A stretch of 18,590 bases of DNA from Deltaproteobacteria bacterium. GTDB taxonomy: Bacteria; Desulfobacterota; Binatia; DP-6. How positions within the stretch are numbered: the first letter of the stretch is position 1; every line of letters begins with the position of its first letter. The stretch spans positions 9,978-28,567 of the forward strand of contig VBLD01000025.1 in the NCBI GenBank assembly GCA_005879205.1, read 5' to 3'. Of this stretch, positions 6,766 to 14,039 are shown piece by piece. Below the pieces are notes generated by a model. The model was not told the origin of the DNA. It was given only the letters and a program-made list of their open reading frames with translations, and did no database searches. The position numbers and the translations under genes are program-made.

Positions 6766-7014
6766 GTGACGTGGCTCGATTGCGGCAGCGCGGCCGGTTC
6801 AAAGGGGGAGACGTTCGTCGCCCTCGAGGAGAAGCTCTTGCCGCAGCGTGCCGTTCGCCGCTTCGTCAGCCGGCACAACGCCGCGCTCGTTCTCTTCGGG
6901 GCGGTAGCGGTCGGCGCCGCGATCGGCTTCTCCGGAAACCCGACGCGCGGCGGGCGTGCCGCGGCGCTCGTGGCCGCGGCCGCCGTCGTCTATCAGCTCG
7001 GGCGGCGGACCTAG
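6766..7014 (+). CDS. Possible small membrane protein
   Basis: A candidate 82-aa protein. Two hydrophobic segments, AALVLFGAVAVGAAIGF and AAALVAAAAVVYQLG, separated by a Gly/Arg turn (SGNPTRGGR), look like a helical hairpin in the inner membrane. The start is uncertain: GTG 6766 is in frame but has no ribosome site, while a good AAAGGGGGAG at 6801-6810 is followed by no standard start codon at the right distance. A TTG at 6838 is another option. It ends 22 bases before the convergent OmpA gene stop. No family is recognised. It could be a genuine two-helix protein or a decayed one. Confidence 0.4.
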   Translation: MTWLDCGSAAGSKGETFVALEEKLLPQRAVRRFVSRHNAALVLFGAVAVGAAIGFSGNPTRGGRAAALVAAAAVVYQLGRRT

Positions 7015-7036
7015 CGGATCGCTGGACGCCGCGGCT

Positions 7037-7957
7037 TCAGCGCGGCTCCTCGGCGGGAGGTGCCTCGCGACGGCTCGGTGCCTGGCGTTCGCTCTCGGCG
7101 GCGAGCGTCTCGTCGGGCCTGGTGACGATCTCGACCCGCCGGTTGAGCACCCGCCCCTCCAGCGTGTCGTTGGTGGCGACCGGCCGCGTCTCCCCCGCGC
7201 CGCGCGTCGTGATGCGCGCCCGGTCCACGCCGAAACCCACGAGCACGTCGCGCACCGCACGGGCCCGGCGGTCGGCGAGCTTCTCGTTCGAGGCGGACGT
7301 GCCGCGGTTGTCGGTATGGCCGACGATCTCGACCCGCCGGTTGAGCACCCGCCCCTCCAGCGTGTCGTTGGTGGCGACCGGCCGCGTCTCCCCCGCGCCG
7401 CGCGTCGTGATGCGCGCCCGGTCCACGCCGAAACCCACGAGCACGTCGCGCACCGCACGGGCCCGGCGGTCGGCGAGCTTCTCGTTCGAGGCGGACGTGC
7501 CGCGGTTGTCGGTATGGCCGACGATCTCGACCCGCGTCTTCGGGTAGCGCTGGAGGACCTCCGCCACGTGCTGCAACTTGTCCTCCGCGCCGGGCTGCAG
7601 GGTCGCGCTGCCGGAGTCGAAGAGCACGTCGCTGGCGAGCGACAGGCGGAGCGACTCGCCGTCGCGCTCGACGCGGTCCTGCCGGTCGACGACCTTCTGC
7701 ATCTCCTTGGCCTGGTTGTCCATGTAGTGACCGATCAGCCCGCCGCCGAGCGCTCCGAGCGCGGCGCCGACGGCCGCGCCCTTCCACGCGCCTTCGCCGC
7801 CCCCGAGGGCCGCGCCGATGGCGGCGCCCGTCGCGGCGCCGGCGCCGGTGCCGTAGGCAGCTCCCTTGGTGGTCCGCCCCTGCTCGCTCCACCACCCGCA
7901 GCCCGATGCCAGCACGAGCGCGAGCGCTGCTACGACGATTCTCGCCCGTGACCTCAC
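7037..7957 (-). CDS. OmpA-family lipoprotein with duplicated OmpA half-domain
   Basis: A 306-aa protein from GTG 7957 with AGGAGG seven bases upstream. Residues 1-20 are a lipoprotein signal (VVAALALVLASGC, Cys20 lipidated). Residues 31-77 are a glycine-zipper segment (GTGAGAATGAAIGAALGGG and onward) likely to insert in the membrane. The OmpA-like peptidoglycan-binding domain begins near residue 103 (LRLSLASDVLFDSGSATLQP). Residues 143-208 are repeated exactly as 209-274, so motifs such as GHTDNRG, LADRRARAV and ITTRGAGETRPVA occur twice. The predicted Asp and Arg that hold diaminopimelate are present in both copies (Asp150/Arg164 and Asp216/Arg230). The tail from 279 is polar. Without the repeat it would be 240 aa, normal for this lipoprotein type. 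It is coupled by a 4-base overlap to the upstream 77-aa gene. It should tether the outer membrane to the cell wall. Confidence 0.93.
   Translation of the reverse strand: MRSRARIVVAALALVLASGCGWWSEQGRTTKGAAYGTGAGAATGAAIGAALGGGEGAWKGAAVGAALGALGGGLIGHYMDNQAKEMQKVVDRQDRVERDGESLRLSLASDVLFDSGSATLQPGAEDKLQHVAEVLQRYPKTRVEIVGHTDNRGTSASNEKLADRRARAVRDVLVGFGVDRARITTRGAGETRPVATNDTLEGRVLNRRVEIVGHTDNRGTSASNEKLADRRARAVRDVLVGFGVDRARITTRGAGETRPVATNDTLEGRVLNRRVEIVTRPDETLAAESERQAPSRREAPPAEEPR
7124..7535. repeat. Exact 198-bp tandem duplication plus 16-bp partial third copy
   Basis: Unit 1 covers 7124-7321 and unit 2 covers 7322-7519; by reading they are identical base for base. A 16-base start of a third copy (GACGATCTCGACCCGC) follows at 7520-7535. 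The period of 198 bases is 66 codons, so the reading frame of the OmpA lipoprotein is kept. The 16-base stretch encodes R-V-E-I-V, which occurs naturally near both the middle and the end of the OmpA domain and so could have served as the crossover or slippage site. Confidence 0.97.
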
Positions 7958-8187
7958 TTCTCCGCCTCCTCTCCATCCTCGGCGCCGGCCTCGCCTGTCT
8001 GATCGTCCTCGTCCGGCACCGCGCCCGGGGGAGGACTGATGCCGACCGCCTGGCTCCAGTCGATGTCGTCGTCGCCTTCGCCGGATAGCGCCTTCTCCTG
8101 GCGCTCCTTCTTCCGGGCCTCTTTCGCCTCGTGCTTGGCCTTGCGTTGCAACTCCTTCGCCCGCTTGTTCGAGCGGAATCGTGCCAT
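7954..8187 (-). CDS. Small highly charged protein
   Basis: A 77-aa protein from ATG 8187 with AGGAGG upstream. The first 35 residues are strongly basic and helical (MARFRSNKRAKELQRKAKHE then AKEARKKERQEK); the rest is acidic and disordered-looking (EGDDDIDWSQAVGISPPPGA, then a Glu/Asp-rich tail). This bipolar charge layout suggests RNA or ribosome contact at the N-terminus, but that is inference. Similar short FRSNKRxKELQRKxK proteins are, from memory, seen in deltaproteobacterial-type genomes as hypothetical proteins. Its stop overlaps the start of the OmpA lipoprotein gene (GTGA), implying coupled translation of two otherwise unrelated products. Confidence 0.8.
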   Translation of the reverse strand: MARFRSNKRAKELQRKAKHEAKEARKKERQEKALSGEGDDDIDWSQAVGISPPPGAVPDEDDQTGEAGAEDGEEAEK

Positions 8188-8278
8188 GGGAAGACCTCCT
8201 ACGACAATTCTTTTCCGTACCATGGGCCCCGGAGCGAGTCCACGGCGTCGCCGCGCGCTTGACAGCGCGGGGAAGCAC

Positions 8279-9628
8279 ATGCGACGCGACGCCGGTGGCA
8301 GGCGTCGGGCGGCTCGCGCGGAACGCGTTCGTCCTCGCGTGCGGCGCGGCGGATTGACGTTCCGTCGCATCTACCACGGCTGGTGGATCGTCCTCGTGGC
8401 GTTCGTCTGCCACGCCGTGAACACCGGTCTCATCTTCTACGCCTGGAGCGTGTTCCTGACGCCGCTCGCGGCCGCGTTCGGCGGGCGAGGACGGGTCGCG
8501 GGAGCGTACGCGCTGATGCAGCTCGCATCTGCGGCCTACGGCATCGCGGTCGGCCGCGTCGTCGATCGCCGGGGGGCGCGGCCGGTGGAGATCGCGGGCG
8601 CCGTCTCGCTGGCGACGGGGTTCCTCCTCCTCTCGCGTGTCCGCTCGCTTCCGGCGCTCTACGGCTGCCTCGCCGTGCCGGTCGCGCTCGGCTCGACCTG
8701 CATCGGCGGGCTGCCGAACAATGCCGCCGTCGCGCGCTGGTTCGTGCGCAAGCGCGGCCGGGCGCTCGGACTCGCCACCGCGGGCATCTCGGCCGGCGGC
8801 ATCCTGTTCGCCCCGCTGGCGCAATTTCTGATCGAGCGGGTGGGCTGGCGCCGCGCGTACGCGCTGCTCGGGCTCACCGTCGCGGGGCTCGTCCTGCCGC
8901 CGGTGCTCGGCCTCATGCGTCGCGACCCGGCGGACCTCGGTCTCATGCCCGATGGCGAGCCGCCGCCGTCCTCCGGCGACCCACGCGCCGGGCTCGCGCT
9001 CTTCGAGCGGGAACGAGAACGGTCGGTTCGACCGCAGGTGGCGGTCAGGCAGGCGAACTTCTGGCTCCTCGCGGCGGCCTTCGGGCTCACGATGGCGGGA
9101 CTCTCGAGCGTGCTGCTCTACCAGATCCCGCTCCTCCGGGACCGCGGCATGCCCGCCGACCGCGCCGCGCTCGTCCTTGGCGCCACCGCCGCGATGGGCG
9201 TCGTCGGCAAGCTCGGCTTTGGCGCGCTCCTCGACCGCTTCGACCAGCGCCGGGTGGCCGCGACCTGCTTCTGCCTGCAGGCGGCGGGGGTGCTGCTCCT
9301 CTGGCTCGGACCGACGCACAGCCCGCTGCTGCTCGCGTGCTACGTCGTGCTCTACGGCTACGCGATGGGCGGCAACGCGACCCTGCAGGCGAGCCTCGTC
9401 GGCGAGGCGTTCGGACGCCTACACTACGGGGCGATCGCGGGCCGGATGGCGCCGCTCGTCGTCCTCTCCCAGGCGATTGGTGTGCCGGCGACGGGCTTCG
9501 TGCGCGACCTGACCGGTCGCTACGACGCGGCGCTGGCGCTGGTCGTGGCCGCCGCGCTGGCCGCCACCGCGATCGTGCTTCGCGTGCAACTCCCTTCCCG
9601 CTTGCAGGAGCCGCCCGCTTCGACGTAG
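8279..9628 (+). CDS. MFS transporter, oxalate/formate antiporter-like
   Basis: Inner-membrane carrier of the major facilitator superfamily, 449 aa from ATG 8279 (GGGGAAG just upstream). The extra N-terminus is very basic, so GTG 8339 or TTG 8354, just before the first helix, are real alternatives. The first helix YHGWWIVLVAFVCHAVNTGL and the following FYAWSVFLTPL are typical of the OFA and monocarboxylate-type branch. The loop 2-3 signature reads GRVVDRRGARPVEIAG, and GRALGLATAGISAGG and DRGMPADRAALVLGATAAMG are further family-like stretches. About twelve hydrophobic helices are present, with a charged central loop (FERERERSVRPQ). The cargo is probably an organic anion. It is the first gene of a tight plus-strand run that includes two acyl-CoA dehydrogenases, so it may import their substrate. 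Confidence 0.88.
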   Translation: MRRDAGGRRRAARAERVRPRVRRGGLTFRRIYHGWWIVLVAFVCHAVNTGLIFYAWSVFLTPLAAAFGGRGRVAGAYALMQLASAAYGIAVGRVVDRRGARPVEIAGAVSLATGFLLLSRVRSLPALYGCLAVPVALGSTCIGGLPNNAAVARWFVRKRGRALGLATAGISAGGILFAPLAQFLIERVGWRRAYALLGLTVAGLVLPPVLGLMRRDPADLGLMPDGEPPPSSGDPRAGLALFERERERSVRPQVAVRQANFWLLAAAFGLTMAGLSSVLLYQIPLLRDRGMPADRAALVLGATAAMGVVGKLGFGALLDRFDQRRVAATCFCLQAAGVLLLWLGPTHSPLLLACYVVLYGYAMGGNATLQASLVGEAFGRLHYGAIAGRMAPLVVLSQAIGVPATGFVRDLTGRYDAALALVVAAALAATAIVLRVQLPSRLQEPPAST

Positions 9629-9637
9629 ACGCGCTCT

Positions 9638-10021
9638 GTGCGGGGTCTCGTCATCCGCTGGCTGGTGAGCGCCGCGGCCCTCTACCTGACCAGCCTGATC
9701 GTGCGCGGTGTCGAGGTGCACGGCGTCGGCTCGCTCTTCTTCGCGGCCGCCACCATCGGCATCCTGAACGCCCTCGTCCGGCCGGTGATCCTGCTCCTGA
9801 CCCTGCCCCTCAACATCCTGACCCTCGGGCTCTTCACGCTGGTCGTCAACGCGGCGATGCTGAAGCTCGCCTCCGAGGTGGTGCGGGGCTTCGAGGTGCA
9901 CGGCTTCTGGTCGGCGCTCGGCGGGTGGCTGCTGCTGTCCTTCTTCACCTTCCTGATCAACGTCGCGATCGGCGAGACGGGCGTCGAGGTCGTGCACTTC
10001 CGCCGCGTCGTCCGTTTCTGA
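9638..10021 (+). CDS. 4-TM phage-holin-family membrane protein
   Basis: A 127-aa protein from GTG 9638. It reads as four membrane helices (about residues 5-22, 28-48, 52-75 and 88-112) and carries the pattern of the PF04020 holin IV family: NALVRPVILLLTLPLNILTL then GLFTLVVNAAMLKLAS. Despite the name, these are common chromosomal proteins unconnected to phage; their role is unknown. No lysis genes lie near. It sits 9 bases after the MFS stop and 3 bases before the acyl-CoA dehydrogenase start, so it is probably cotranscribed with both. Confidence 0.9.
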   Translation: MRGLVIRWLVSAAALYLTSLIVRGVEVHGVGSLFFAAATIGILNALVRPVILLLTLPLNILTLGLFTLVVNAAMLKLASEVVRGFEVHGFWSALGGWLLLSFFTFLINVAIGETGVEVVHFRRVVRF

Positions 10022-10024
10022 CCG

Positions 10025-11059
10025 ATGCGTTACGCGGACAGCGCGGAGCAGGAGGCCTGGCGCCACGAGGTACGCGCCTTCGTGCGCCGGCACGTGACCC
10101 CGGCGTTGCGCGCCGAGCTGCGCGCGAGCGGCAACGAGGGCGAAGGTCCGCTCGCCCGCGCCTTCCATCGCCAGCTCTTCGACAAGGGGTGGTGGGGGAT
10201 CGGCTGGCCGCAGGAGTTCGGGGGTCTCGGGAAGTCCGCGGTCGACCAGTACATCTTCATCGAGGAGATGGAGGCGGCCGGCGCGCCCGGCATGCGCCTC
10301 TCGATCACCTCGGTGGCGCCGACGATCCGGCGCGTCGGCACCGAGGAGCAGAAGCAGCGCTGGCTCCCGCCCATCCTGCACGGCGACATTGATTTCGCGA
10401 TCGGCTATTCGGAGCCCGACGCCGGCAAGCACAAGGGCGTCTCGCTGCTCATCGTGCCCATGGACCGGCCGGGCATCACCGTGCAGGGCCTCGACACCTG
10501 GTCCGGCATCCGGACCAACGCCGTCTTCTTCGAGGACGTCCGGGTGCCGCGCGATCACCTGATCGGCGAGCGCGGCAACGGCTTCTACTACGTCATGATG
10601 GCGCTCGACTTCGAGCGCATCACGCTCGGCTCGACGGGACTCCTGCGCCGGCTCCTGGAGGAGCTGAAGACGTTCGTGCGCCGCACCATCCGCGACGGCC
10701 GTCAGCTCGGTGCGGTCCCCTGGGTGCGCCGCGCGCTCGCGGACCTGGAGATGCGCGTCGAGGTGGGCCGGCAGCTCGGCCTCCTGAACGCGTGGCTCAT
10801 CGACCAGGGGATCGTGCCGACCAAAGAGGGCTCGATCGCGAAGGTGTACGTGACCGAGCTGAACGCGCGCCTCTCGTCGGTGGGCATGGAGATCCTCGGG
10901 CTCGCCGGGCAGCTCGCGCCGGACGACCCGGCCGCCCCGCTTCACGGCCGGCTCCAGTGGCTCTACACCACCGCCCCGCTGCAGCGCTTCGGCGGCGGCA
11001 CCAACGAAATCCAGCGCTGCATCATCGCCCAGCGCGGCCTCGGGTTGCCGCGAAAGTAG
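10025..11059 (+). CDS. Acyl-CoA dehydrogenase with apparent internal deletion
   Basis: Flavoprotein family that introduces a 2,3 double bond into acyl-CoA thioesters and passes electrons to ETF. The protein is 344 aa, whereas relatives are about 390. The N-terminal helical domain is complete up to LPPILHGDIDFAIGYSEPDA. The sequence then jumps to GKHKGVSLLIVPMDRPGITV. In relatives SEP-x-AG is followed by TDLAS, a DG-x-x-Y-x-(V/I)-NG-x-K-x-W-(T/S) segment and a DPxAPKH-like stretch; about 45 residues covering part of the FAD-contacting beta domain are absent. The C-terminal domain is normal (ALDFERITLGSTG, RFGGGTNEIQRCIIAQRGLG). The position of the classical catalytic Glu (YEGT in medium-chain enzymes) is Gly here, as in many paired bacterial enzymes. 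Flavin binding is probably impaired. Confidence 0.88.
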   Translation: MRYADSAEQEAWRHEVRAFVRRHVTPALRAELRASGNEGEGPLARAFHRQLFDKGWWGIGWPQEFGGLGKSAVDQYIFIEEMEAAGAPGMRLSITSVAPTIRRVGTEEQKQRWLPPILHGDIDFAIGYSEPDAGKHKGVSLLIVPMDRPGITVQGLDTWSGIRTNAVFFEDVRVPRDHLIGERGNGFYYVMMALDFERITLGSTGLLRRLLEELKTFVRRTIRDGRQLGAVPWVRRALADLEMRVEVGRQLGLLNAWLIDQGIVPTKEGSIAKVYVTELNARLSSVGMEILGLAGQLAPDDPAAPLHGRLQWLYTTAPLQRFGGGTNEIQRCIIAQRGLGLPRK

Positions 11060-11061
11060 CC

Positions 11062-12192
11062 ATGGACCTCGCGACGACGCCCGAGCAGCAGGCGGTGCAG
11101 GCCGCGGCCCGCCGCTTTCTCGCCGCCGAGGTCACGCGCGAGCGCCGGCGAGCGTGGGACGCCACGGCCGAAGGGCACGACGACGCGTTCTGGCAGGCGG
11201 TCGCCGGCCTCGGCTGGTTCGGCTACGGCCTGCCGCGCGAGTACGGGGGCGAGGGCGCCTCGCTGCTCGACCTCGGGCTGCTCGTCGAGGAGTGCGGTCG
11301 CTTCGTCGCACCGTTCGGGATCTTCGCGACGATTGCCGGCGGCCTGGCGCTCGCCACGCTCGGCACGCCCACGCAGAAGCGCGACTGGCTGCCGGCGATC
11401 GCGCGCGGCGAGCGGCGCGTGACGCTCGCGGTCGCCGAGGAGGGTGCGGTCGCCAATCCCGCAGCCTTCCGGACGACGCTGCGCGCGCGCGGGCACCGCC
11501 TCGCCGTCCGCGGCGAGAAGCGCTACGTCCTCCAGGGCGCCGGGGCGGACGCGTTCCTGGTGGCCGCCCGGGACGGGCGCGGCGTATCGACCGTGCTCCT
11601 GCCCGCCGCGACGCCAGGCGTGGCCGTCGTGCCGGCGAGGACCTTCGCCCGCGACCGGCAGTGCACCGTGCGTCTCGACGACGTCGTCCTGCCGGCCGCG
11701 GCGCTCGCCGGCGCGCGCGGCACGGCCTGGCCGCGCCTCGAGCGACTCCGCCGCCGGCTCGCGGTACTGCTCTGCGCCGAGATGATCGGCGGCGCCGATG
11801 CGGTGCTCGACATGACGGCCCGCTACGTGAGCGAGCGCGAGCAGTTCGGCGTCAAGATCGGCACGTTCCAGGCGGTACAGCAGATGATCGCCGGCATGGC
11901 GGTGGAGCTCGAGGGCGCGCGCCACGTGACGCGCCAGGCGCTCTGGCGGCTCGCCGAGGGTCAGCCCGCGGAGCGCGAGGTCGCGATTGCCAAGGCGTGG
12001 ACGGGGCGTGCTTACGTGAGCATCACGCTGGCGGCGCACCAGCTGCACGGCGGCGCGGGCTACGTCGTCGACCACGAGCTGCACCGCTACTCGGCGCGCG
12101 CCAAGGAGGCCGAGCTGCGCTTCGGATCGCCCGAAGAGTGGCTCGAGGACCTGGCCGATCAGCTCCGGCTCGCGCCCGACGGCCGCGGCTGA
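11062..12192 (+). CDS. Acyl-CoA dehydrogenase, second subunit type
   Basis: A 376-aa protein from ATG 11062, two bases after the previous stop. It has the full three-domain layout: N-terminal helices (FWQAVAGLGWFGYGLPREYG, then LLVEECGRFVAPFGI), a middle beta domain (RRVTLAVAEEGAVAN, RLAVRGEKRYVLQGAGADAF) and C-terminal helices (YVSEREQFGVKIGTFQAVQQ, HQLHGGAGYVVDHELHRYSA). It is divergent from its neighbour and lacks several consensus flavin-contact residues, as is common in the partner subunit of heteromeric alpha2-beta2 enzymes that act on bulky substrates such as sterol or isoprenoid side chains. The tandem arrangement supports such a pairing; substrate identity is inference. Confidence 0.9.
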   Translation: MDLATTPEQQAVQAAARRFLAAEVTRERRRAWDATAEGHDDAFWQAVAGLGWFGYGLPREYGGEGASLLDLGLLVEECGRFVAPFGIFATIAGGLALATLGTPTQKRDWLPAIARGERRVTLAVAEEGAVANPAAFRTTLRARGHRLAVRGEKRYVLQGAGADAFLVAARDGRGVSTVLLPAATPGVAVVPARTFARDRQCTVRLDDVVLPAAALAGARGTAWPRLERLRRRLAVLLCAEMIGGADAVLDMTARYVSEREQFGVKIGTFQAVQQMIAGMAVELEGARHVTRQALWRLAEGQPAEREVAIAKAWTGRAYVSITLAAHQLHGGAGYVVDHELHRYSARAKEAELRFGSPEEWLEDLADQLRLAPDGRG

Positions 12193-12257
12193 GGGGGCCA
12201 TCGGGGCACGAGGGCGCGAATACTTTGCGCCTGCCGGCGCCTGGTGTAGACGAGCGC

Positions 12258-13193
12258 ATGCGCTTCGGCATCCACGCGGGCCCGCAGGATTGCACCATCG
12301 CCGACCTCCGCCGGCTGTGGCGTGTCGCCGACGACGAGGGCTTCCACTGGTGCTCGGTCTGGGACCACGTCTACTCCGTGTCCGACCTCGCCGACCCGGC
12401 GAAGCCTGCGTTCGAGGGGGTGGCGACGATGGCGGCGCTCGCCGCCGAGACCCGCCGGGTCCGCGTCGGCTGCCTCGTGTTCTGCGTCTGCTACCGGCCG
12501 GTCGGGGTGCTCGCCAAGGCGGCGGTGACCATCGACCATGTGAGCGGCGGCCGCTGCGAGCTCGGTATCGGGGCGGGCTGGAACGAGATCGAGAGCCGCG
12601 CCTTCGGCATCCCGTTCCCGTCGATCCGCGAGCGGCTGGACCTGCTCGAGGAGTCGGCCGCGGTGCTCCGGCGGCTCTTCGACGGCGAGCGCGTGACCTT
12701 CGCCGGGCGGCAGGTGCAGCTGACCGACGCGCTCTGCGATCCCCGGCCGGTCCAGACCCGGCTCCGCCTGTGGATCGGCGGGCAGGGTGAGCGCCGGCTG
12801 CTTCGCATCGTGGCCCGGCACGCCGACGGCTGGAACGCGCCCTTCCTCGCCCCGGAGGTCTTCGCCGATCGGACAGCCACGCTCGACCGCTGGTGCGAGC
12901 GCGAGCACCGGGACCCCCGGGCGATCACGCGGACCGTGAACCTCGGGCTGGCCATCGGGAACGGCGAGGCCGCCGTCCGCCAACAGGAGGAGAACCTCCG
13001 CCTCATGTTCGGGCCGATGACCGACCTCGTCCGGCCGGGGATTCTCGTCGGGACGCCTGCCCAGGTGATCGATCGGATCGGCGCCTACGCCGAGGCCGGC
13101 GCCGAATGGGTGATCCTCGCGCTGCGCGCGCCGTTCGACTGGGAGGGGCTCGAGCTCTTCGTCCGCGACGTCCTGCCCGCGTTTCGATGCTGA
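12258..13193 (+). CDS. LLM-class (F420/flavin-type) oxidoreductase
   Basis: A 311-aa protein from ATG 12258. It reads as a luciferase-like TIM barrel: MRFGIHAGPQDCTIADLRRL, WCSVWDHVYS, RVRVGCLVFCVCYRPVGVLA, KAAVTIDHVSGGRCELGIGA and GWNEIESRAFGIPFPSIRER, LWIGGQGERRLLRIVARHAD and a C-terminal GTPAQVIDRIGAYAEAGAEW. The DHVSGGRCELGIGAGW motif is characteristic of F420-dependent members, which use reduced or oxidised F420 for hydride transfer on organic substrates. FMN use cannot be excluded. It follows the dehydrogenase pair by 65 bases and could act on the same pathway. It ends 4 bases before the convergent NIPSNAP-like gene. Confidence 0.92.
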   Translation: MRFGIHAGPQDCTIADLRRLWRVADDEGFHWCSVWDHVYSVSDLADPAKPAFEGVATMAALAAETRRVRVGCLVFCVCYRPVGVLAKAAVTIDHVSGGRCELGIGAGWNEIESRAFGIPFPSIRERLDLLEESAAVLRRLFDGERVTFAGRQVQLTDALCDPRPVQTRLRLWIGGQGERRLLRIVARHADGWNAPFLAPEVFADRTATLDRWCEREHRDPRAITRTVNLGLAIGNGEAAVRQQEENLRLMFGPMTDLVRPGILVGTPAQVIDRIGAYAEAGAEWVILALRAPFDWEGLELFVRDVLPAFRC

Positions 13194-13197
13194 CCCG

Positions 13198-13881
13198 CTA
13201 CTGGCGCGGCGACCAGCGGGCGCACCGCAGGAGCTTCGACTCCCAGCGGTCGCGGTAACGAAGCCCCTCGACCATCCAGCCACCGCGCTGTGCGCCCTGC
13301 TCGCCGCGGGCCAAGAGCTCGGAGAAGCGCGGCCAATCCTCGATCCGCTGCAGCAGGACGACCTCGTGGTGGCGGCCGGTGCCGGGCGCGACCGTCCAGC
13401 AACCGACCACCGAGATCATGCGGGTCTGCCGCGTCTGTGGGAAAAACACGGCGCCGAGCGCGTCGACGTAGGCCTCGAGCTGGCCGGGGAAGGGCCAGCC
13501 CGTGTCGTGCAGGTAGAGACCCGGGCGCTCCACCTCGCGGGCCTCGGGCTCGGCGTCGAGGTCGACGCCGGCGAGCGGCGACCAGGGTGCCGGCAGGAGG
13601 ATCTTCGCCGTCACGTCCCGCCGGACCGTCGCGACGCGTCGACGCCACTCGTCGACGTGCGCGGTGCGCGCCACGAGCTCGCCCCAGGCCGCCCAGTCGC
13701 GGACGGCGGTGAGCGAGACGGCCTGATAGCTCGCGCCGGTGCCGTGGGCGAGCTCCCAGAACCAGAGGAGCCGCGCCTGCCGGCGTTCCTCGACGACTGG
13801 CCGCCAGACCGTGCGCACCAGCTCGCCGAGCTCGTCCATCTTGCCGGCGACCGCCTCGTGTACCTCGTGAACGAAGATCAT
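13198..13881 (-). CDS. NIPSNAP-like protein, probably two ferredoxin-like domains
   Basis: A 227-aa protein from ATG 13881, with no clear ribosome site. It opens with MIFVHEVHEAVAGKMDELGE, WRPVVEERRQARLLWFWELA and YQAVSLTAVRDWAAWGELV, and the second half repeats the order (GLYLHDTGWPFPGQLEAYVD, MISVVGCWTVAPGTGRHHEV, LLQRIEDWPRFSELL). The strand-helix-strand pattern with Trp-containing helices resembles the dimeric alpha/beta barrel (NIPSNAP) fold, here as an internal tandem. NIPSNAP-type proteins are often found beside acyl-CoA and steroid degradation genes; their function is open. The match is by pattern only. The gene is divergent from the small XRE gene. Confidence 0.65.
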   Translation of the reverse strand: MIFVHEVHEAVAGKMDELGELVRTVWRPVVEERRQARLLWFWELAHGTGASYQAVSLTAVRDWAAWGELVARTAHVDEWRRRVATVRRDVTAKILLPAPWSPLAGVDLDAEPEAREVERPGLYLHDTGWPFPGQLEAYVDALGAVFFPQTRQTRMISVVGCWTVAPGTGRHHEVVLLQRIEDWPRFSELLARGEQGAQRGGWMVEGLRYRDRWESKLLRCARWSPRQ

Positions 13882-14039
13882 GGGGGCGCCATAGCGAGGT
13901 CATTGTCCGGCGCGCAAGCAGCGCGCGGCGCGTTTTGGTCGGGCCGCCCGCTTTTCGGCGCTCCGCTGCTGCGCCCGCTACGTGGGGCCTTGCGCGCGGG
14001 CGCGTGTCCCGTGGCACGTCGGTTGCTCGGGTCGCGGGC

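Noticed and set aside
7124..7535. CRISPR-like or satellite array
   Set aside because: Two directly abutting 198-bp copies without spacers, in frame within a protein gene; this is a gene-internal duplication.
7037..9319. A long minus-strand open frame extending upstream of the OmpA lipoprotein
   Set aside because: Only the part from 7957 down is coding. The upstream part is the reverse of the MFS gene, has biased low-complexity composition and no start signal; GC-rich DNA rarely has stops in such frames.
9638..10021. Prophage remnant, suggested by a holin-family protein
   Set aside because: The family is common on bacterial chromosomes, no endolysin, capsid or integrase gene is near, and base composition does not change.
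8383..10392. A 669-codon plus-strand open frame across the MFS and holin genes
   Set aside because: Its product is Arg/Ala/Pro-rich with no domain, in a shifted frame over three well-recognised genes.
9419..10945. A 508-codon minus-strand open frame opposite the dehydrogenase
   Set aside because: Composition is typical of antisense shadow in GC-rich DNA, and the plus strand carries clear family motifs throughout.
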